Of a DNA stretch of 64,000 bases, positions 45,387 to 54,267 are shown piece by piece (position 1 is the stretch's first letter; each line of letters starts with the position of its first letter). A program made the position numbers and the translations under genes. The notes below the pieces were generated by a model. That model was not told the DNA's origin. It searched no databases and was given only the letters and a program-made list of their open reading frames with translations. The stretch is from assembly GCF_900890705.1 (NCBI RefSeq), contig NZ_CAAHFH010000004.1, positions 124,001-188,000 on the forward strand, given 5' to 3'. The stretch is from Pontiella sulfatireligans. Lineage in GTDB: Bacteria > Verrucomicrobiota > Kiritimatiellia > Kiritimatiellales > Pontiellaceae.

Positions 45387-46739
45387 TTAACCTTCCCCGT
45401 ATTCCCAGCCCTTGCGGACCGGTTCTTTGATGTATTGGTTCAACGATGAATCCTTGAAGTTCATCGTCCTTGGATTGTATTCAACCTTCTTGCCCGAGCG
45501 GTTCGCGATCGTGCCGAGGAGCACCATTTCGGTGAGCGGCACAGCGTAGTCGATAAAGTTGGAGCCGCATTTCGGGATATCACCCCGGACAGCAGCGAAC
45601 AACTCTTCGACCGGATTGCCCACAGCACGCGGCGTATTTTTTGGAGGCAAATTACCGCGGCGCCAGTGGTCCCAGTCCTTTTCCAGCCGAGGACTGTTCG
45701 GACGCATGCCGGGGGAATAGATCGTGTTCTTGTCACCAACGAGCAGACAGCCGCCTGCCATGTCGATTTCCCAGTTTTTCTTCAGCTCATCGGAGAAGTG
45801 CGGCATATGCCCGCCTTCGTACCAGTAGATCGTTACAGGCGGCCGCTTACCAGCCCCCTTGAATTTATATACATAGGTTCCGGCACCGGTCTTGGGCTTT
45901 TTGCCGTCCAGCTCCTTGCGGAAGTTGAGGCTGTTGTCCATATACACCAAGTCGGGATAATCCAGTCCCATTACATATTTTGGAATATCCAGCGTATGGC
46001 AACCGATATCCCCAAGACCGCCGATGCCGTAGTCCCACCACCAGCGCCAGCCTTTCGGACAGATCTTGCTGTTGTAATCCTTCAACGCCGCAGGACCCGT
46101 CCAAAGATCCCAGTCCAATGTAGAGGGAACCGGCTCGGCGGGTAATGGATTTTTGGCATTGTCGGTATTGGGCGTGGAGCGGCCGGTCCAGGCATGCACT
46201 TCACGAACGTTTCCGATCAACCCTCCGTCGTACCAATCCTTAATCAACCGCATGCCTTCGATGTTGTGCCCCTGGTTGCCCATTACAGTCTGCACCTTGA
46301 ATTTTTGCGCGGCCTTCTGAAGGGTTCGCGCCTGCCAGATATTATGCGTCAGCGGTTTCTGGGTATGCACCGCAATGCCCCGCTCCATCGCCGCATAGGT
46401 TGCCGGAAAATGCGTGTGGTCGGGCGTGCAGACGATTACCGCATCAAGTTCCTTGTAGTGCTTATCGAGCATCTTTCGAAAATCGGTATAGTGTGCTGCT
46501 TTGGGATATTTATTCAGCCCCTCCGCACCCTGCACGGAATCGACCTCTGCGATAGCGATCATATTTTGCTCATCGCAATCCCTGAAACAGGTTTTTGCAA
46601 TTCCCCCCGCACCGATCAAAGCCACATTCAGTTTCGAATTGGCCGATTTTGTTTTGCCCAGTGCAAGCCCGGGAAGGATCAAGGTTCCGCCGGCGAATGC
46701 ACCGGCCTTGAGGCTGTTTCTACGATTAAGCTGATTCAT
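45387..46739 (-). CDS. TAT-exported Gfo/Idh/MocA family oxidoreductase (QKP variant)
   Basis: A protein of 450 aa. MNQLNRRNSLKAGAFAGGTL is a twin-arginine signal. The Rossmann domain starts LNVALIGAGGIAKTCFRDC, and the family motif reads TQKPLTHN, with Gln in place of the common Glu before Lys-Pro, as often seen in exported members. PDHTHFPATYAAMERGI and WWDYGIGGLGDIGCHTLDIP also fit. The family oxidises or reduces sugar hydroxyls with a tightly bound or soluble NAD(P). A periplasmic role in sugar 3-keto conversion is plausible because a ThuA gene lies 22 nt upstream. It is cotranscribed with the next sulfatase (6 nt gap). Confidence 0.9.
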   Translation of the reverse strand: MNQLNRRNSLKAGAFAGGTLILPGLALGKTKSANSKLNVALIGAGGIAKTCFRDCDEQNMIAIAEVDSVQGAEGLNKYPKAAHYTDFRKMLDKHYKELDAVIVCTPDHTHFPATYAAMERGIAVHTQKPLTHNIWQARTLQKAAQKFKVQTVMGNQGHNIEGMRLIKDWYDGGLIGNVREVHAWTGRSTPNTDNAKNPLPAEPVPSTLDWDLWTGPAALKDYNSKICPKGWRWWWDYGIGGLGDIGCHTLDIPKYVMGLDYPDLVYMDNSLNFRKELDGKKPKTGAGTYVYKFKGAGKRPPVTIYWYEGGHMPHFSDELKKNWEIDMAGGCLLVGDKNTIYSPGMRPNSPRLEKDWDHWRRGNLPPKNTPRAVGNPVEELFAAVRGDIPKCGSNFIDYAVPLTEMVLLGTIANRSGKKVEYNPRTMNFKDSSLNQYIKEPVRKGWEYGEG

Positions 46740-46761
46740 TTAAATGGTCCTGTATTAATTT

Positions 46762-47733
46762 TTATTTATTGAGCACGAATTCGCGTGATGAGTTCTTTTC
46801 CGCCGTCGGGAAATCCTTAGGCACCGGAATGCTGACTTTGCCGGTTGCGGCCCATTCACACCCGCGGGTGAAGGTGGTGATGAACCCAACGCCTTCGCGG
46901 GAGTAGCTGTCGTGCCCAAGCGCGGTGTTAAAGGCGCGGCCCTCACCGTAGTTGATCACCATCAGCATCGGCTCATGCCGATCGGTCGGGGCCTTGCCGG
47001 ACATATCTTTCCCCGTCGCCAGAATGGTCATATTTTCCGCAGGTCCGCGAAGCAATGCATAGCATTCGTCCTTCGCGGTCAACCATTGTTCCGGCAGGCC
47101 TTTGGTAATGGGATGATCCTTCACGCGAAGCGTAACCGGAATATTATGCTGGGGGCCGTGTTTCCCGCATTTTTTATTCTTATCCTCGTGGTCCCGGACC
47201 AGCTCGCCTTCATTCGTATAGTACACATAAGGCCCCGCCTCCGGCTTCCGGCCGCCCCAACCGCCCAGACCGATCATCTTGTTATACTCTGGCCACTGCC
47301 CAAACGCGTTATTCGCCCCATGGGTCACAACCAGTCCGCCACCGTTCTGCATATAGGCTTCAAACGCCCGCTGAGTCGCCTCCGGCCAGTCGGCCGCTTT
47401 GTTTCCAAAATTGCTAATCACCACATCATAGGCTTTGAAATCCGGCGAAAAATCCGGGTCGGTCTTCGGTTCCGGCAGATCCTCCGTGGGCCCGACCCCG
47501 GCCAGCGGCAGCCACTCTCCATCCCGTTTTTCTCCATTCCAAGTAAACTTCGATCGCACAATGTCCACCTCGAACAGCCCGGTCTCCTCCAGATACTGCC
47601 TCATCATAACCGTCGTCTGCGGCCAAGCTTGATGACCGGCCTGCCCATCGACAATCAGTGCTTTCAGCTTCGCTTCAGCCATACCTGCAAACACAAGGCC
47701 GAATATCAAAATCGTGGTCATCCTGTTCATCAT
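46762..47733 (-). CDS. Secreted ThuA domain-containing protein
   Basis: A protein of 323 aa with signal peptide MMNRMTTILIFGLVFAGMAEA. The ThuA domain (class I glutamine-amidotransferase-like fold) starts LKALIVDGQAGHQAWPQTT, with GGGLVVTHGANNAFGQWPEY and GGWGGR as typical parts, and DHPITKGLPEQWLTAKDECY and INYGEGRAFNTALGHD near the end. ThuA proteins occur with Gfo/Idh/MocA oxidoreductases in sugar-keto metabolism, as here, where an oxidoreductase gene follows after 22 nt. An insertion sequence lies 32 bp upstream of its start, so its original promoter has been displaced. Transcription may now come from inside the element or upstream of it. Confidence 0.9.
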   Translation of the reverse strand: MMNRMTTILIFGLVFAGMAEAKLKALIVDGQAGHQAWPQTTVMMRQYLEETGLFEVDIVRSKFTWNGEKRDGEWLPLAGVGPTEDLPEPKTDPDFSPDFKAYDVVISNFGNKAADWPEATQRAFEAYMQNGGGLVVTHGANNAFGQWPEYNKMIGLGGWGGRKPEAGPYVYYTNEGELVRDHEDKNKKCGKHGPQHNIPVTLRVKDHPITKGLPEQWLTAKDECYALLRGPAENMTILATGKDMSGKAPTDRHEPMLMVINYGEGRAFNTALGHDSYSREGVGFITTFTRGCEWAATGKVSIPVPKDFPTAEKNSSREFVLNK

Positions 47734-47765
47734 AATTAATCTCCAGCACCTATACGCTTTTCAGC

Positions 47766-47775
47766 GCTTCATTCG
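47766..47775. repeat. Target-site duplication, left copy (10 bp)
   Basis: GCTTCATTCG, identical to 49235-49244 at the other end of the insertion sequence. Confidence 0.85.
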
Positions 47776-47776
47776 C

Positions 47777-47791
47777 ACTGTCATCCCATAG
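47777..47791. repeat. IS terminal inverted repeat, left
   Basis: ACTGTCATCCCATAG, perfect reverse complement of 49220-49234. Confidence 0.93.
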
Positions 47792-47922
47792 AGGACGCTA
47801 ACGGAGTGTCAGCTCCCGTTTTTGTTAAGGTTTCTGATGTTTAGTTTATTTAGTCGATTCCGATTTTTTGTTGAAGAGTAATGATGATTCCCCGTTTTAA
47901 ACAGTTGGCTGTCCCACAGCAT

Positions 47923-49167
47923 TTAGATGAACCCCGGCAGATACGCCTGTTCCGGTGCTCCTCGGATGCGACCGGGTGGTTTGGCTGTCCCATAGGATTC
48001 CAGCAAGGCGGGCAGGTTCCAGCGACGCCAAAGCGAGACCCTTACGACGGTGAACAGGCGCTTGAAGCTGTGATCCCATCCGTGCATGAATTTGAGACAG
48101 CGCATCAGCAGATGGACGAGCAGCCCGGTCCATACCTGCCAGCGTACGGCATTAGCGCTGTAGCCGAGAAAGTCGGAGAGCTGGAGCGTCTGTTTGATTT
48201 CCTTAAAGAACACCTCGATATCCCACCGGCAGCGGTAGAGCTCCGCGACCGTCCACGCGCTCCACTCCAGATGGTTGGTCAGGAAGACCATTTCGACATC
48301 CTTGCCGTTGATCTCCACGAGGGCTACAACGCGGCGCAACTCGCACGGGTAGGCCTTCTTCGATTTTTCGAGCATCAGCTCGATGACTTCGTCGCGAAGG
48401 ATGCGCTTGTTTTTAGTCGTTTCGAGGGAGCGCATCACCGTGTACTGCATGTTGTCTTTCGCTCGACCCGCCCAATTAATGCCGCGCTCCGTTAGCTCAA
48501 AGAGATGCTTGAATTTGATATAAGCCTTGTCGAATACAACGATTTCTCCGGCTTCAAGGTCGGCACACAAGCTCAAGGTCTTGCGGCTGTCATGGTGTTT
48601 TGCAGTGTCGACAATGGCACATCGTGGAAGGAAGCTTTGCAGGTCCAGACGCATGTGGCACTTCGCGGCGGCCTTGCGGCGGCGGTGCTTTGCCCAGTCC
48701 ATGCTATTGGCCACCAGCTGTATCGTGGTCGAATCGAGCGCATGGATCGCCTTGCTGAAGCGACGGAGGTATCCACTACGCACCTTTCCCTTCGCAAAAC
48801 CAGGCACCGTGTCCATCAGATGCTTCATCATGCTCCAATAAAGCTCTTCGGCCATGTTCGCGTCGCGCACTTGATTCGCATGGCTCAGGTTGTTGCGGGA
48901 CGGTGGAACCGCACCGCGGATGGTGGAGAGCGCCGCCGCATTCATCTGGAGCGCGTCGCATACATCGTTAAGCCCGAGCGCATGAGCAAAGTGGGCATAA
49001 AGCAGCGAAACCACATGGCTCCATGGCGTGTACGTCCGGCTTCGGGCATCGACGCCATGCTTCTTCGCAAGGTTCGTGACCATGTGTCCGGGAATCAGAT
49101 TGCACAATTGCTTCAAGGTTGTATACCTATGTCCGGCTGGTTTGTGTTTTTGTCTCTGTTTTTTCAT
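47923..49167 (-). CDS. IS4-family DDE transposase
   Basis: A protein of 414 aa. It has the N-terminal helical DUF4372-like region (RYTTLKQLCNLIPGHMVTNL), first catalytic Asp in AIHALDSTTIQLV, second Asp in IVVFDKAYIKF, and the YREK signature YRCRWDIEVFFKEIKQTL with the third acidic residue. These are the marks of IS4-family transposases, which move DNA by cut and paste. The reading frame is intact from MKKQRQKHK to the stop. It is the only gene in the element and is oriented like the chromosomal genes around it. The left part of the element after its stop (47776-47922) holds the inverted repeat and no other gene. Confidence 0.93.
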   Translation of the reverse strand: MKKQRQKHKPAGHRYTTLKQLCNLIPGHMVTNLAKKHGVDARSRTYTPWSHVVSLLYAHFAHALGLNDVCDALQMNAAALSTIRGAVPPSRNNLSHANQVRDANMAEELYWSMMKHLMDTVPGFAKGKVRSGYLRRFSKAIHALDSTTIQLVANSMDWAKHRRRKAAAKCHMRLDLQSFLPRCAIVDTAKHHDSRKTLSLCADLEAGEIVVFDKAYIKFKHLFELTERGINWAGRAKDNMQYTVMRSLETTKNKRILRDEVIELMLEKSKKAYPCELRRVVALVEINGKDVEMVFLTNHLEWSAWTVAELYRCRWDIEVFFKEIKQTLQLSDFLGYSANAVRWQVWTGLLVHLLMRCLKFMHGWDHSFKRLFTVVRVSLWRRWNLPALLESYGTAKPPGRIRGAPEQAYLPGFI

Positions 49168-49219
49168 ACCCTCCGAGTGGAGGATTTAGAGCTCACAAGC
49201 CAGCCTTTTTATTTAAAAT

Positions 49220-49234
49220 CTATGGGATGACAGT
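49220..49234. repeat. IS terminal inverted repeat, right
   Basis: CTATGGGATGACAGT, perfect reverse complement of 47777-47791. Confidence 0.93.
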
Positions 49235-49244
49235 GCTTCATTCG
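49235..49244. repeat. Target-site duplication, right copy (10 bp)
   Basis: GCTTCATTCG, identical to 47766-47775. Confidence 0.85.
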
Positions 49245-49507
49245 GATTGTTTAAACATATGTTGTGCGCCCGTACTTTTCTTTTAACGGCACATCTTTTT
49301 CGACAACACAACGCCCTTTCCTTTTACCAACACTGATAATAAACCAAAGATGATAAAACCTTTCTCAACGCTCCCCGTCATTCTTTCGACAATGACTCTC
49401 GAAGTACCTTAAAAATGAATAATTAGCGCCTAATCCAATCTGTAAGAGTCCGGCATCACATCAGGATAATGATGCGCATAGCATGGTATATCCCTCATTA
49501 TACCGAC
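49245..49507. other. Gene-free stretch between the IS and the terminator
   Basis: No gene is seen on either strand. Before the insertion this was the upstream region of the ThuA gene, so it probably holds that operon's original promoter. I could not identify its elements. Confidence 0.5.
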
Positions 49508-49537
49508 AAAAAAACACCCCAGCGTGCGGGGTGTTTT
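49508..49537 (-). terminator. Intrinsic terminator after the PEP-CTERM gene
   Basis: A perfect 10-bp stem (AAAACACCCC at 49511-49520 with GGGGTGTTTT at 49528-49537) around a 7-nt loop. On the minus strand the stem is followed by a run of seven T, so it ends transcripts from the PEP-CTERM gene 25 nt upstream. The first stem also carries four T on the plus strand, which could allow weak bidirectional action. Confidence 0.9.
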
Positions 49538-49562
49538 CTCATGCTTCAATCTTGGCTCAACC

Positions 49563-50381
49563 TCAAAGCATAAAGCGGCGACGGATGAACAGGATACCCG
49601 CACCACAGGCTGCCACCATGCCGAGCGTGGCTGGTTCCGGAATCACGTCGAAAGTAAAGTCAGCCGCTCTCCATTTTTCAGTAGGCCCACCACTCACACC
49701 AACTCCCATAACGACGATATCGCCATCGTTTAGCACCCAGCTACCACCCACGCCATCATCTATTGGGCTGCCTGCAGTAGTACCATTGTATTTCATATCC
49801 CACTCTTGGAACGTGATCGTATTATCCGTCTTGTTGTAGACCAAGAAATCAGTACGGTCGCCGGCAGTCATTAAATTAAAATCAACCTGCTGAAGAAGAA
49901 CTGACTGACTCACAGAAAGACCGCTATTCTTGACTTCAAGGAACAAAACTTCGCCCTGAGCTTCAAGAGTAGAACCATTCCCCAACCCATCGCCATTATC
50001 TACCCCAAATCCAAAAATAGGTTCTCCAGAGAGACTATTGCCGCCACCGTCAACGGTAGCAGCAGTCAAACCGGAAATATATGTTCCGAATGTCCCTGCG
50101 GTAATATTAGCCTGCGCAGCAGAAGCATTCCAGTTTGAGGCCGCGGAAAAATTGAACGTAATGCTCGCCGCAAGATCTATATTACCCGCGGCCGAAAACG
50201 TACCACCGGCTTGCGGGGTATTATCACCCGTTACAGTAGGCGCGGTGTTGTTTAAATCCGTCGCCACCCACTGCCGCGTTAGCCCAGCCTGGCCTGAGTC
50301 AAGCTCAAATATAACACTCGCCTGAGCACTCATCGCCCCGATCAATGCCACTGCACATATTCCAAATTTTATTTTTTTCAT
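49563..50381 (-). CDS. PEP-CTERM sorting domain protein
   Basis: A protein of 272 aa with signal peptide (MKKIKFGICAVALIGAMSAQAS). Almost the whole mature part is a domain of about 220 residues also found in the sulfatase fusion at 39992-43882 and the beta-helix protein at 35642-39952 (compare DRTDFLVYNKTDNTI and SWVLNDGDIVVMGVG). The C-terminus is a classic PEP-CTERM signal: PEPATLGM, a hydrophobic helix and RRR. Such proteins are processed by an exosortase and usually end up in the exopolysaccharide or cell surface; no exosortase gene is in this window. It is followed by a strong terminator, so it ends its transcript. Confidence 0.88.
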   Translation of the reverse strand: MKKIKFGICAVALIGAMSAQASVIFELDSGQAGLTRQWVATDLNNTAPTVTGDNTPQAGGTFSAAGNIDLAASITFNFSAASNWNASAAQANITAGTFGTYISGLTAATVDGGGNSLSGEPIFGFGVDNGDGLGNGSTLEAQGEVLFLEVKNSGLSVSQSVLLQQVDFNLMTAGDRTDFLVYNKTDNTITFQEWDMKYNGTTAGSPIDDGVGGSWVLNDGDIVVMGVGVSGGPTEKWRAADFTFDVIPEPATLGMVAACGAGILFIRRRFML

Positions 50382-50480
50382 TTATTATTCTCCTTTATTT
50401 TTTGTAATCAAAGGGTGATCCGCACTACCTGAATATACCTGTTGGCGACCGGCCGGAACCGGCCACCACAACGTATCGTT

Positions 50481-53400
50481 CTATTCAATGTTCAGCTGAA
50501 CAAACTTCACAGTCGTATTCGTGGTCGGGATCCTGTTAACCACGGTATAGAAGCGATCGTCGCCTTCCCATTGAACGAGGGTATTGACAACCGCATTGGT
50601 CACATCTGTGAAACCCGTATACTGCAGGTTATCTGTTTCCGTCAGATTGTGGTCCGGCGACGGCTCTTTCACCATCGCATGCCGGACGACAAAGTAGTTC
50701 GTATCACCACCGTTCTCAAGTGACGTAACCATCTCCGTATAGCCTTGGTCGTTGACATCCAGCGGATCGCCGCCCAGACCCCATTCCGAGGCATTGTTGT
50801 ACCCGTCGTTATCCGGATCGGTTGTGCGGACCGCATTCTCGTTATAGAGGCTGACAGTGTCGGCCCATTTGTCGAAGTCATTTGCGGCAGACCCGGTTGT
50901 CACTGACATCTCGATGACCGCAGATTTCCCGCTTACATCCCAGACATAGTAACCAACGGCATCAACGGCGGTGAGGCCTGCCACCGGGGCATAGGTCAGA
51001 TCAAGAGGATCGGCCATCATGGTGGTCGTAGAACTGGTAGCGATTTCTATTTCCGCCCAGTTTGCATTGCCCATATCCGTAAGGTTGACAAGCGCGTTCT
51101 GAGCACCATCGAAGTCAGTCTGGCTGATGTACCATGTGCCGGCATTCCGGATCGCAAAGCGCATTTGAGTACCCGATAGACTACGAGCATACGCTGCACT
51201 GTATACATTATTCGCCATATCGAGCGGTGCCGCTGGTTTCATATATACCACTGCTGTATTTGTCGCCAAAGCAGTAGCGCCTTGTACAATGCGATCGGAG
51301 GGGTTCGCGAAGCTATCTATACCGGTCTTGCCATCAAAGGACGCGCCTACAGACATCTGCAGAACACCATACAGAGATGGAGCTTCACTGTAGTTTGCCT
51401 GGGTCGAGTGCATTAACGCATTATCTGTTCCATTGCCTTCGCTGAATATCACATTGCCAACCACTGCATCGGGCGTACGTGTAAAGCCGATATCTGAGCC
51501 AACGATGTTTTTAGATGGACCCCAACGGAGTTCCGTGACTTCAACCGTACCTAGAGCACGGGCAATCAGGATTTCCGAGTCTTCGCTGTCGACACTTCCC
51601 GGATAATTAGCAACGAACTTGTAGAAGTACGTGCGTTTGTCGGTCAACTTAGCGCCTTCGTCGTCGTCCGTATAGCTGAACGGAGGAGCGGCGAACGTAA
51701 TGTTGGTGATCTCCGTGTATGGCCCTACATCCGGATTCGTTCCGTCGGAACGCCAGATGGAGAAGCTGTCGGCATCAACGGCACCTTCCCACGTCAGATC
51801 AAGCTCCAGGTTGCCGTTAGCCGCGCCCAACTCAATGGGAGCAAATGCCTCGAATCCGTTGTTCGTGTGCGTGAGCGAAAGCGAGTCGATCGATACATTC
51901 ACCGGGTTAACTGCGCCTAAGCCTTCTTCCAGCGCCTGCGCATCATGGACTATACCGAAATACACGACATCAGCCGGCCAGACATTATCGGGCTCGGAGT
52001 CACCACCTTGCAGCGAGCCAGGATAAATATATTGAGGAATAATGTCCCATGTATTCGAACTCACAGCTACGTCGACCGTCAACACGTAGGCATTGGTTAC
52101 CGAGAGTTTCCGGATTTTCCAGTTCACCGTGATCGGTTCGGTCACGAAGCTGGGGGCACCGTTGGAAGAGTCATCGCGCCACTCAGGGTCCCAACCGACA
52201 TCGCCGCGTTGTAATGATATTCCAGGATCATTGAAGCTGTTCATGTTGAAGCCAACTTGCACAGCGCCATTGCCTTGCGTGCGAACCGCAACCAGCGCAT
52301 CTCCGCCACCATTTGACGCCAGAAGATCGAGTTCCTTGTCGTCGGTGACGCCAAATGAGAATATATGATTGTTCCCCAGATCGGCCACCTGCTGGATATT
52401 TTCCACGACATCATCGGAATTGGTTACATAGAGGCCCGGCTCCGGTTCGACATTCAGGCTGAACACCGTGGTGCCGCTCCAAGCCGCATTGACGCCATTC
52501 GACATTATTTTGTTGTAGATTATCGCGTTGCCGACATTCGTGTTAAAACTGCCTGTAAAGGTCGCGGTTTCGGCAAATCCGGATCCGGAGGAATCCACGT
52601 TGAAGGCATCGTCAGCTTGCGCCGCATGTGCTATCCAGCTATTTTGACCTACAATATTGCCATCCGCATAGTCGGAGGAATCAAAGGTGGTGTCAAATAT
52701 GGGGCCGGTGACAGCCGTATTCGGTTCGCCCAATACAGGAGCGGAATCCACAGAGGGTACGCCGGCGCCATTGGCGGTCACAATATAAGTGTATTCAGTG
52801 CCGTTCACGAGGCCAAGATGTTCATAGCCGTTTGTAGTAATAGCGCTGCCGCCGCTGAGAACATTGGTGACGCCTGCGGTAATCAGCTTCACGTCATAGG
52901 ATGTAGCCTCAAGGACATAATCCCAGCTCAGGTTAACGAATTGGTTGCCTGATTCAGCGCTGACGTTTGGCGCAGCGAGCGGTACCGTTACACCTGATTC
53001 TTTGATTATACTCAGGTTGTCGATTTTGATGTCGACGACTTCTGTATCGTTTGAATAGGTGGCGGCTTCGACCTGCCCCATTAAGATGTAGGGCGTTGCG
53101 AAGGCATATAGCTCCGGTTTTGTCAACGTCACTTCATTGCCATAAAAGTTGGTGTGGGTGACCATGTTGCTCACAGAAGCACTCATGGTGTAGTAGTCGG
53201 TCAGTTCGCCGGTGCCGTTGCGGGTCTTGCGAACGTCCCATGTGAGTCGCAGCTTGTCGGTCGTGATGTCGTTGGTGCCGTTCCATCCAACGTCCGCGGC
53301 ATCAATATTCATGAAGAGGCCATTTTCGCCACTACCGTTATTGGATCTGAAACCGACTCTTCCGTCATCAAACGAGGCTACACGCACAAACAGCTGATTC

Positions 53401-53837
53401 GTGGAATCGACGCTGCTTGACAGATTGGTATTGATGACGGTGGAAAGGCCCAGCCGCCATATATCCCCAGCCGCGTCATCAAACCCACTGGCGGTGGACA
53501 ACGAGAGTTCGAAATCCACTACGCTGGTCCATTGGTCGTTCGCTTCATTGCCTGCCGAGGCTCCTGTGAGGTAAACAAAGTCGCCGGTATTGGTGTCAAC
53601 CCCGTCCGTTGGGGCCGTGTCTATAAAACCGTCATTTGCGGTATCGGTGACATCGAATGCGTTGGCGCCGGTATTGGCCACCGCGGCCCAAGCCGCGTTG
53701 TTGACCAGGTCACCGTTGAGATATGTACCGTCGCCCGGATCGCTTGTGAAACCGGTGTCGATAATGGTCGTTTGCGCCTGCGCGCCGATTGCTGTGGCCA
53801 TTAAGGCCGCTACTATTGCTGTGTACCTGGCTTTCAT
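50481..53837 (-). CDS. Large secreted surface protein with repeated LamG-like modules and Asp-rich tail
   Basis: A protein of 1118 aa from the ATG at 53837. The frame runs to 53912, but AGGAGG (53844-53849) lies 6 nt before this ATG and MKARYTAIVAALMATAIGAQA is a complete signal peptide. Two related beta-sandwich modules are seen (IIDTGFTSDPGDGTYLNGD near 25 and FDTTFDSSDYADGNIVGQN near 385), each followed by Fn3-like segments (TSYDVKLITAG, DSFSIWRSDGTNPDVGPY). The C-terminus has DPDNDGYNNASEWGLGGDP, resembling the Ca-binding tails of the two large proteins at 31163 and 35642, and ends TTVKFVQLNIE. No catalytic domain was recognised, so it is likely a binding or structural surface protein. 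Confidence 0.78.
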   Translation of the reverse strand: MKARYTAIVAALMATAIGAQAQTTIIDTGFTSDPGDGTYLNGDLVNNAAWAAVANTGANAFDVTDTANDGFIDTAPTDGVDTNTGDFVYLTGASAGNEANDQWTSVVDFELSLSTASGFDDAAGDIWRLGLSTVINTNLSSSVDSTNQLFVRVASFDDGRVGFRSNNGSGENGLFMNIDAADVGWNGTNDITTDKLRLTWDVRKTRNGTGELTDYYTMSASVSNMVTHTNFYGNEVTLTKPELYAFATPYILMGQVEAATYSNDTEVVDIKIDNLSIIKESGVTVPLAAPNVSAESGNQFVNLSWDYVLEATSYDVKLITAGVTNVLSGGSAITTNGYEHLGLVNGTEYTYIVTANGAGVPSVDSAPVLGEPNTAVTGPIFDTTFDSSDYADGNIVGQNSWIAHAAQADDAFNVDSSGSGFAETATFTGSFNTNVGNAIIYNKIMSNGVNAAWSGTTVFSLNVEPEPGLYVTNSDDVVENIQQVADLGNNHIFSFGVTDDKELDLLASNGGGDALVAVRTQGNGAVQVGFNMNSFNDPGISLQRGDVGWDPEWRDDSSNGAPSFVTEPITVNWKIRKLSVTNAYVLTVDVAVSSNTWDIIPQYIYPGSLQGGDSEPDNVWPADVVYFGIVHDAQALEEGLGAVNPVNVSIDSLSLTHTNNGFEAFAPIELGAANGNLELDLTWEGAVDADSFSIWRSDGTNPDVGPYTEITNITFAAPPFSYTDDDEGAKLTDKRTYFYKFVANYPGSVDSEDSEILIARALGTVEVTELRWGPSKNIVGSDIGFTRTPDAVVGNVIFSEGNGTDNALMHSTQANYSEAPSLYGVLQMSVGASFDGKTGIDSFANPSDRIVQGATALATNTAVVYMKPAAPLDMANNVYSAAYARSLSGTQMRFAIRNAGTWYISQTDFDGAQNALVNLTDMGNANWAEIEIATSSTTTMMADPLDLTYAPVAGLTAVDAVGYYVWDVSGKSAVIEMSVTTGSAANDFDKWADTVSLYNENAVRTTDPDNDGYNNASEWGLGGDPLDVNDQGYTEMVTSLENGGDTNYFVVRHAMVKEPSPDHNLTETDNLQYTGFTDVTNAVVNTLVQWEGDDRFYTVVNRIPTTNTTVKFVQLNIE

Positions 53838-54267
53838 CTCTATCCTCCTGGTTTTATGCATTAGTCCTGCATTCATTCGATGAGCTTGCGTCATCTGCTT
53901 TCTTCCTGCCACTGGATATAAATAATCGTTTCATCATTTATAAACATATTAAGCTGGACCCGTTCATGAAACATACCTTTGCCCAGCTACAGTTAATAAT
54001 TAACCAAAAAAAACAAAATCATACTCAACACTGAGCATCATAAATTCAACTGAGACTGTCAATTATGCTAAATATGCGGTATTTTAATGGATTAACGGAA
54101 GTTAGTACCCCAGAGTGAAAAAAAACTACAGCAGAGATGGACCGAAGGCTATGCCCTAGGCATTCGCCTATAAAACAGAGATAACGTTTTCTCCATTGAA
54201 AAACATACCGAAAGTGAACCTTTCAGGAATCAGGTCTTACCGGAGTGTTTCCGGGGCGCCCTTCGAT
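53838..54267. other. Gene-free stretch of 430 bp with candidate promoter
   Basis: No gene is seen. It separates the two-component system from the large surface protein. On the minus strand a perfect TTGACA (complement of 54057-54062) is followed by an AT-rich stretch with TATGAT after about 14 nt, which is a short spacing. A small stem TAGGC-ATTC-GCCTA lies at 54157-54170. The region probably holds the promoter of the surface-protein gene. Confidence 0.4.
53844..53849 (-). promoter_or_regulatory. Strong ribosome binding site selecting the inner start
   Basis: AGGAGG on the minus strand, 6 nt before the ATG at 53837. It decides this start over the longer frame beginning at 53912. Confidence 0.75.

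Larger units (their letters stand above)
47776..49234 (-). mobile_element. Complete IS4-family insertion sequence, 1459 bp
   Basis: The element is bounded by perfect 15-bp inverted repeats (ACTGTCATCCCATAG at 47777-47791 and its complement at 49220-49234). Exact 10-bp direct repeats (GCTTCATTCG) flank it at 47766-47775 and 49235-49244. It holds one transposase gene on the minus strand. Intact ends, target duplication and an uninterrupted transposase indicate a recent and possibly still mobile insertion. It landed 32 bp upstream of the ThuA gene, in the same orientation. Confidence 0.93.

Noticed and set aside
53838..53912. N-terminal extension of the large surface protein
   Set aside because: AGGAGG and a full signal peptide fix the start at 53837.
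54057..54062. TTGACA-like promoter upstream of the surface-protein gene
   Set aside because: The following TATGAT is only about 14 nt away, and promoter rules of this phylum are poorly known, so I mention it only as part of the intergenic region.
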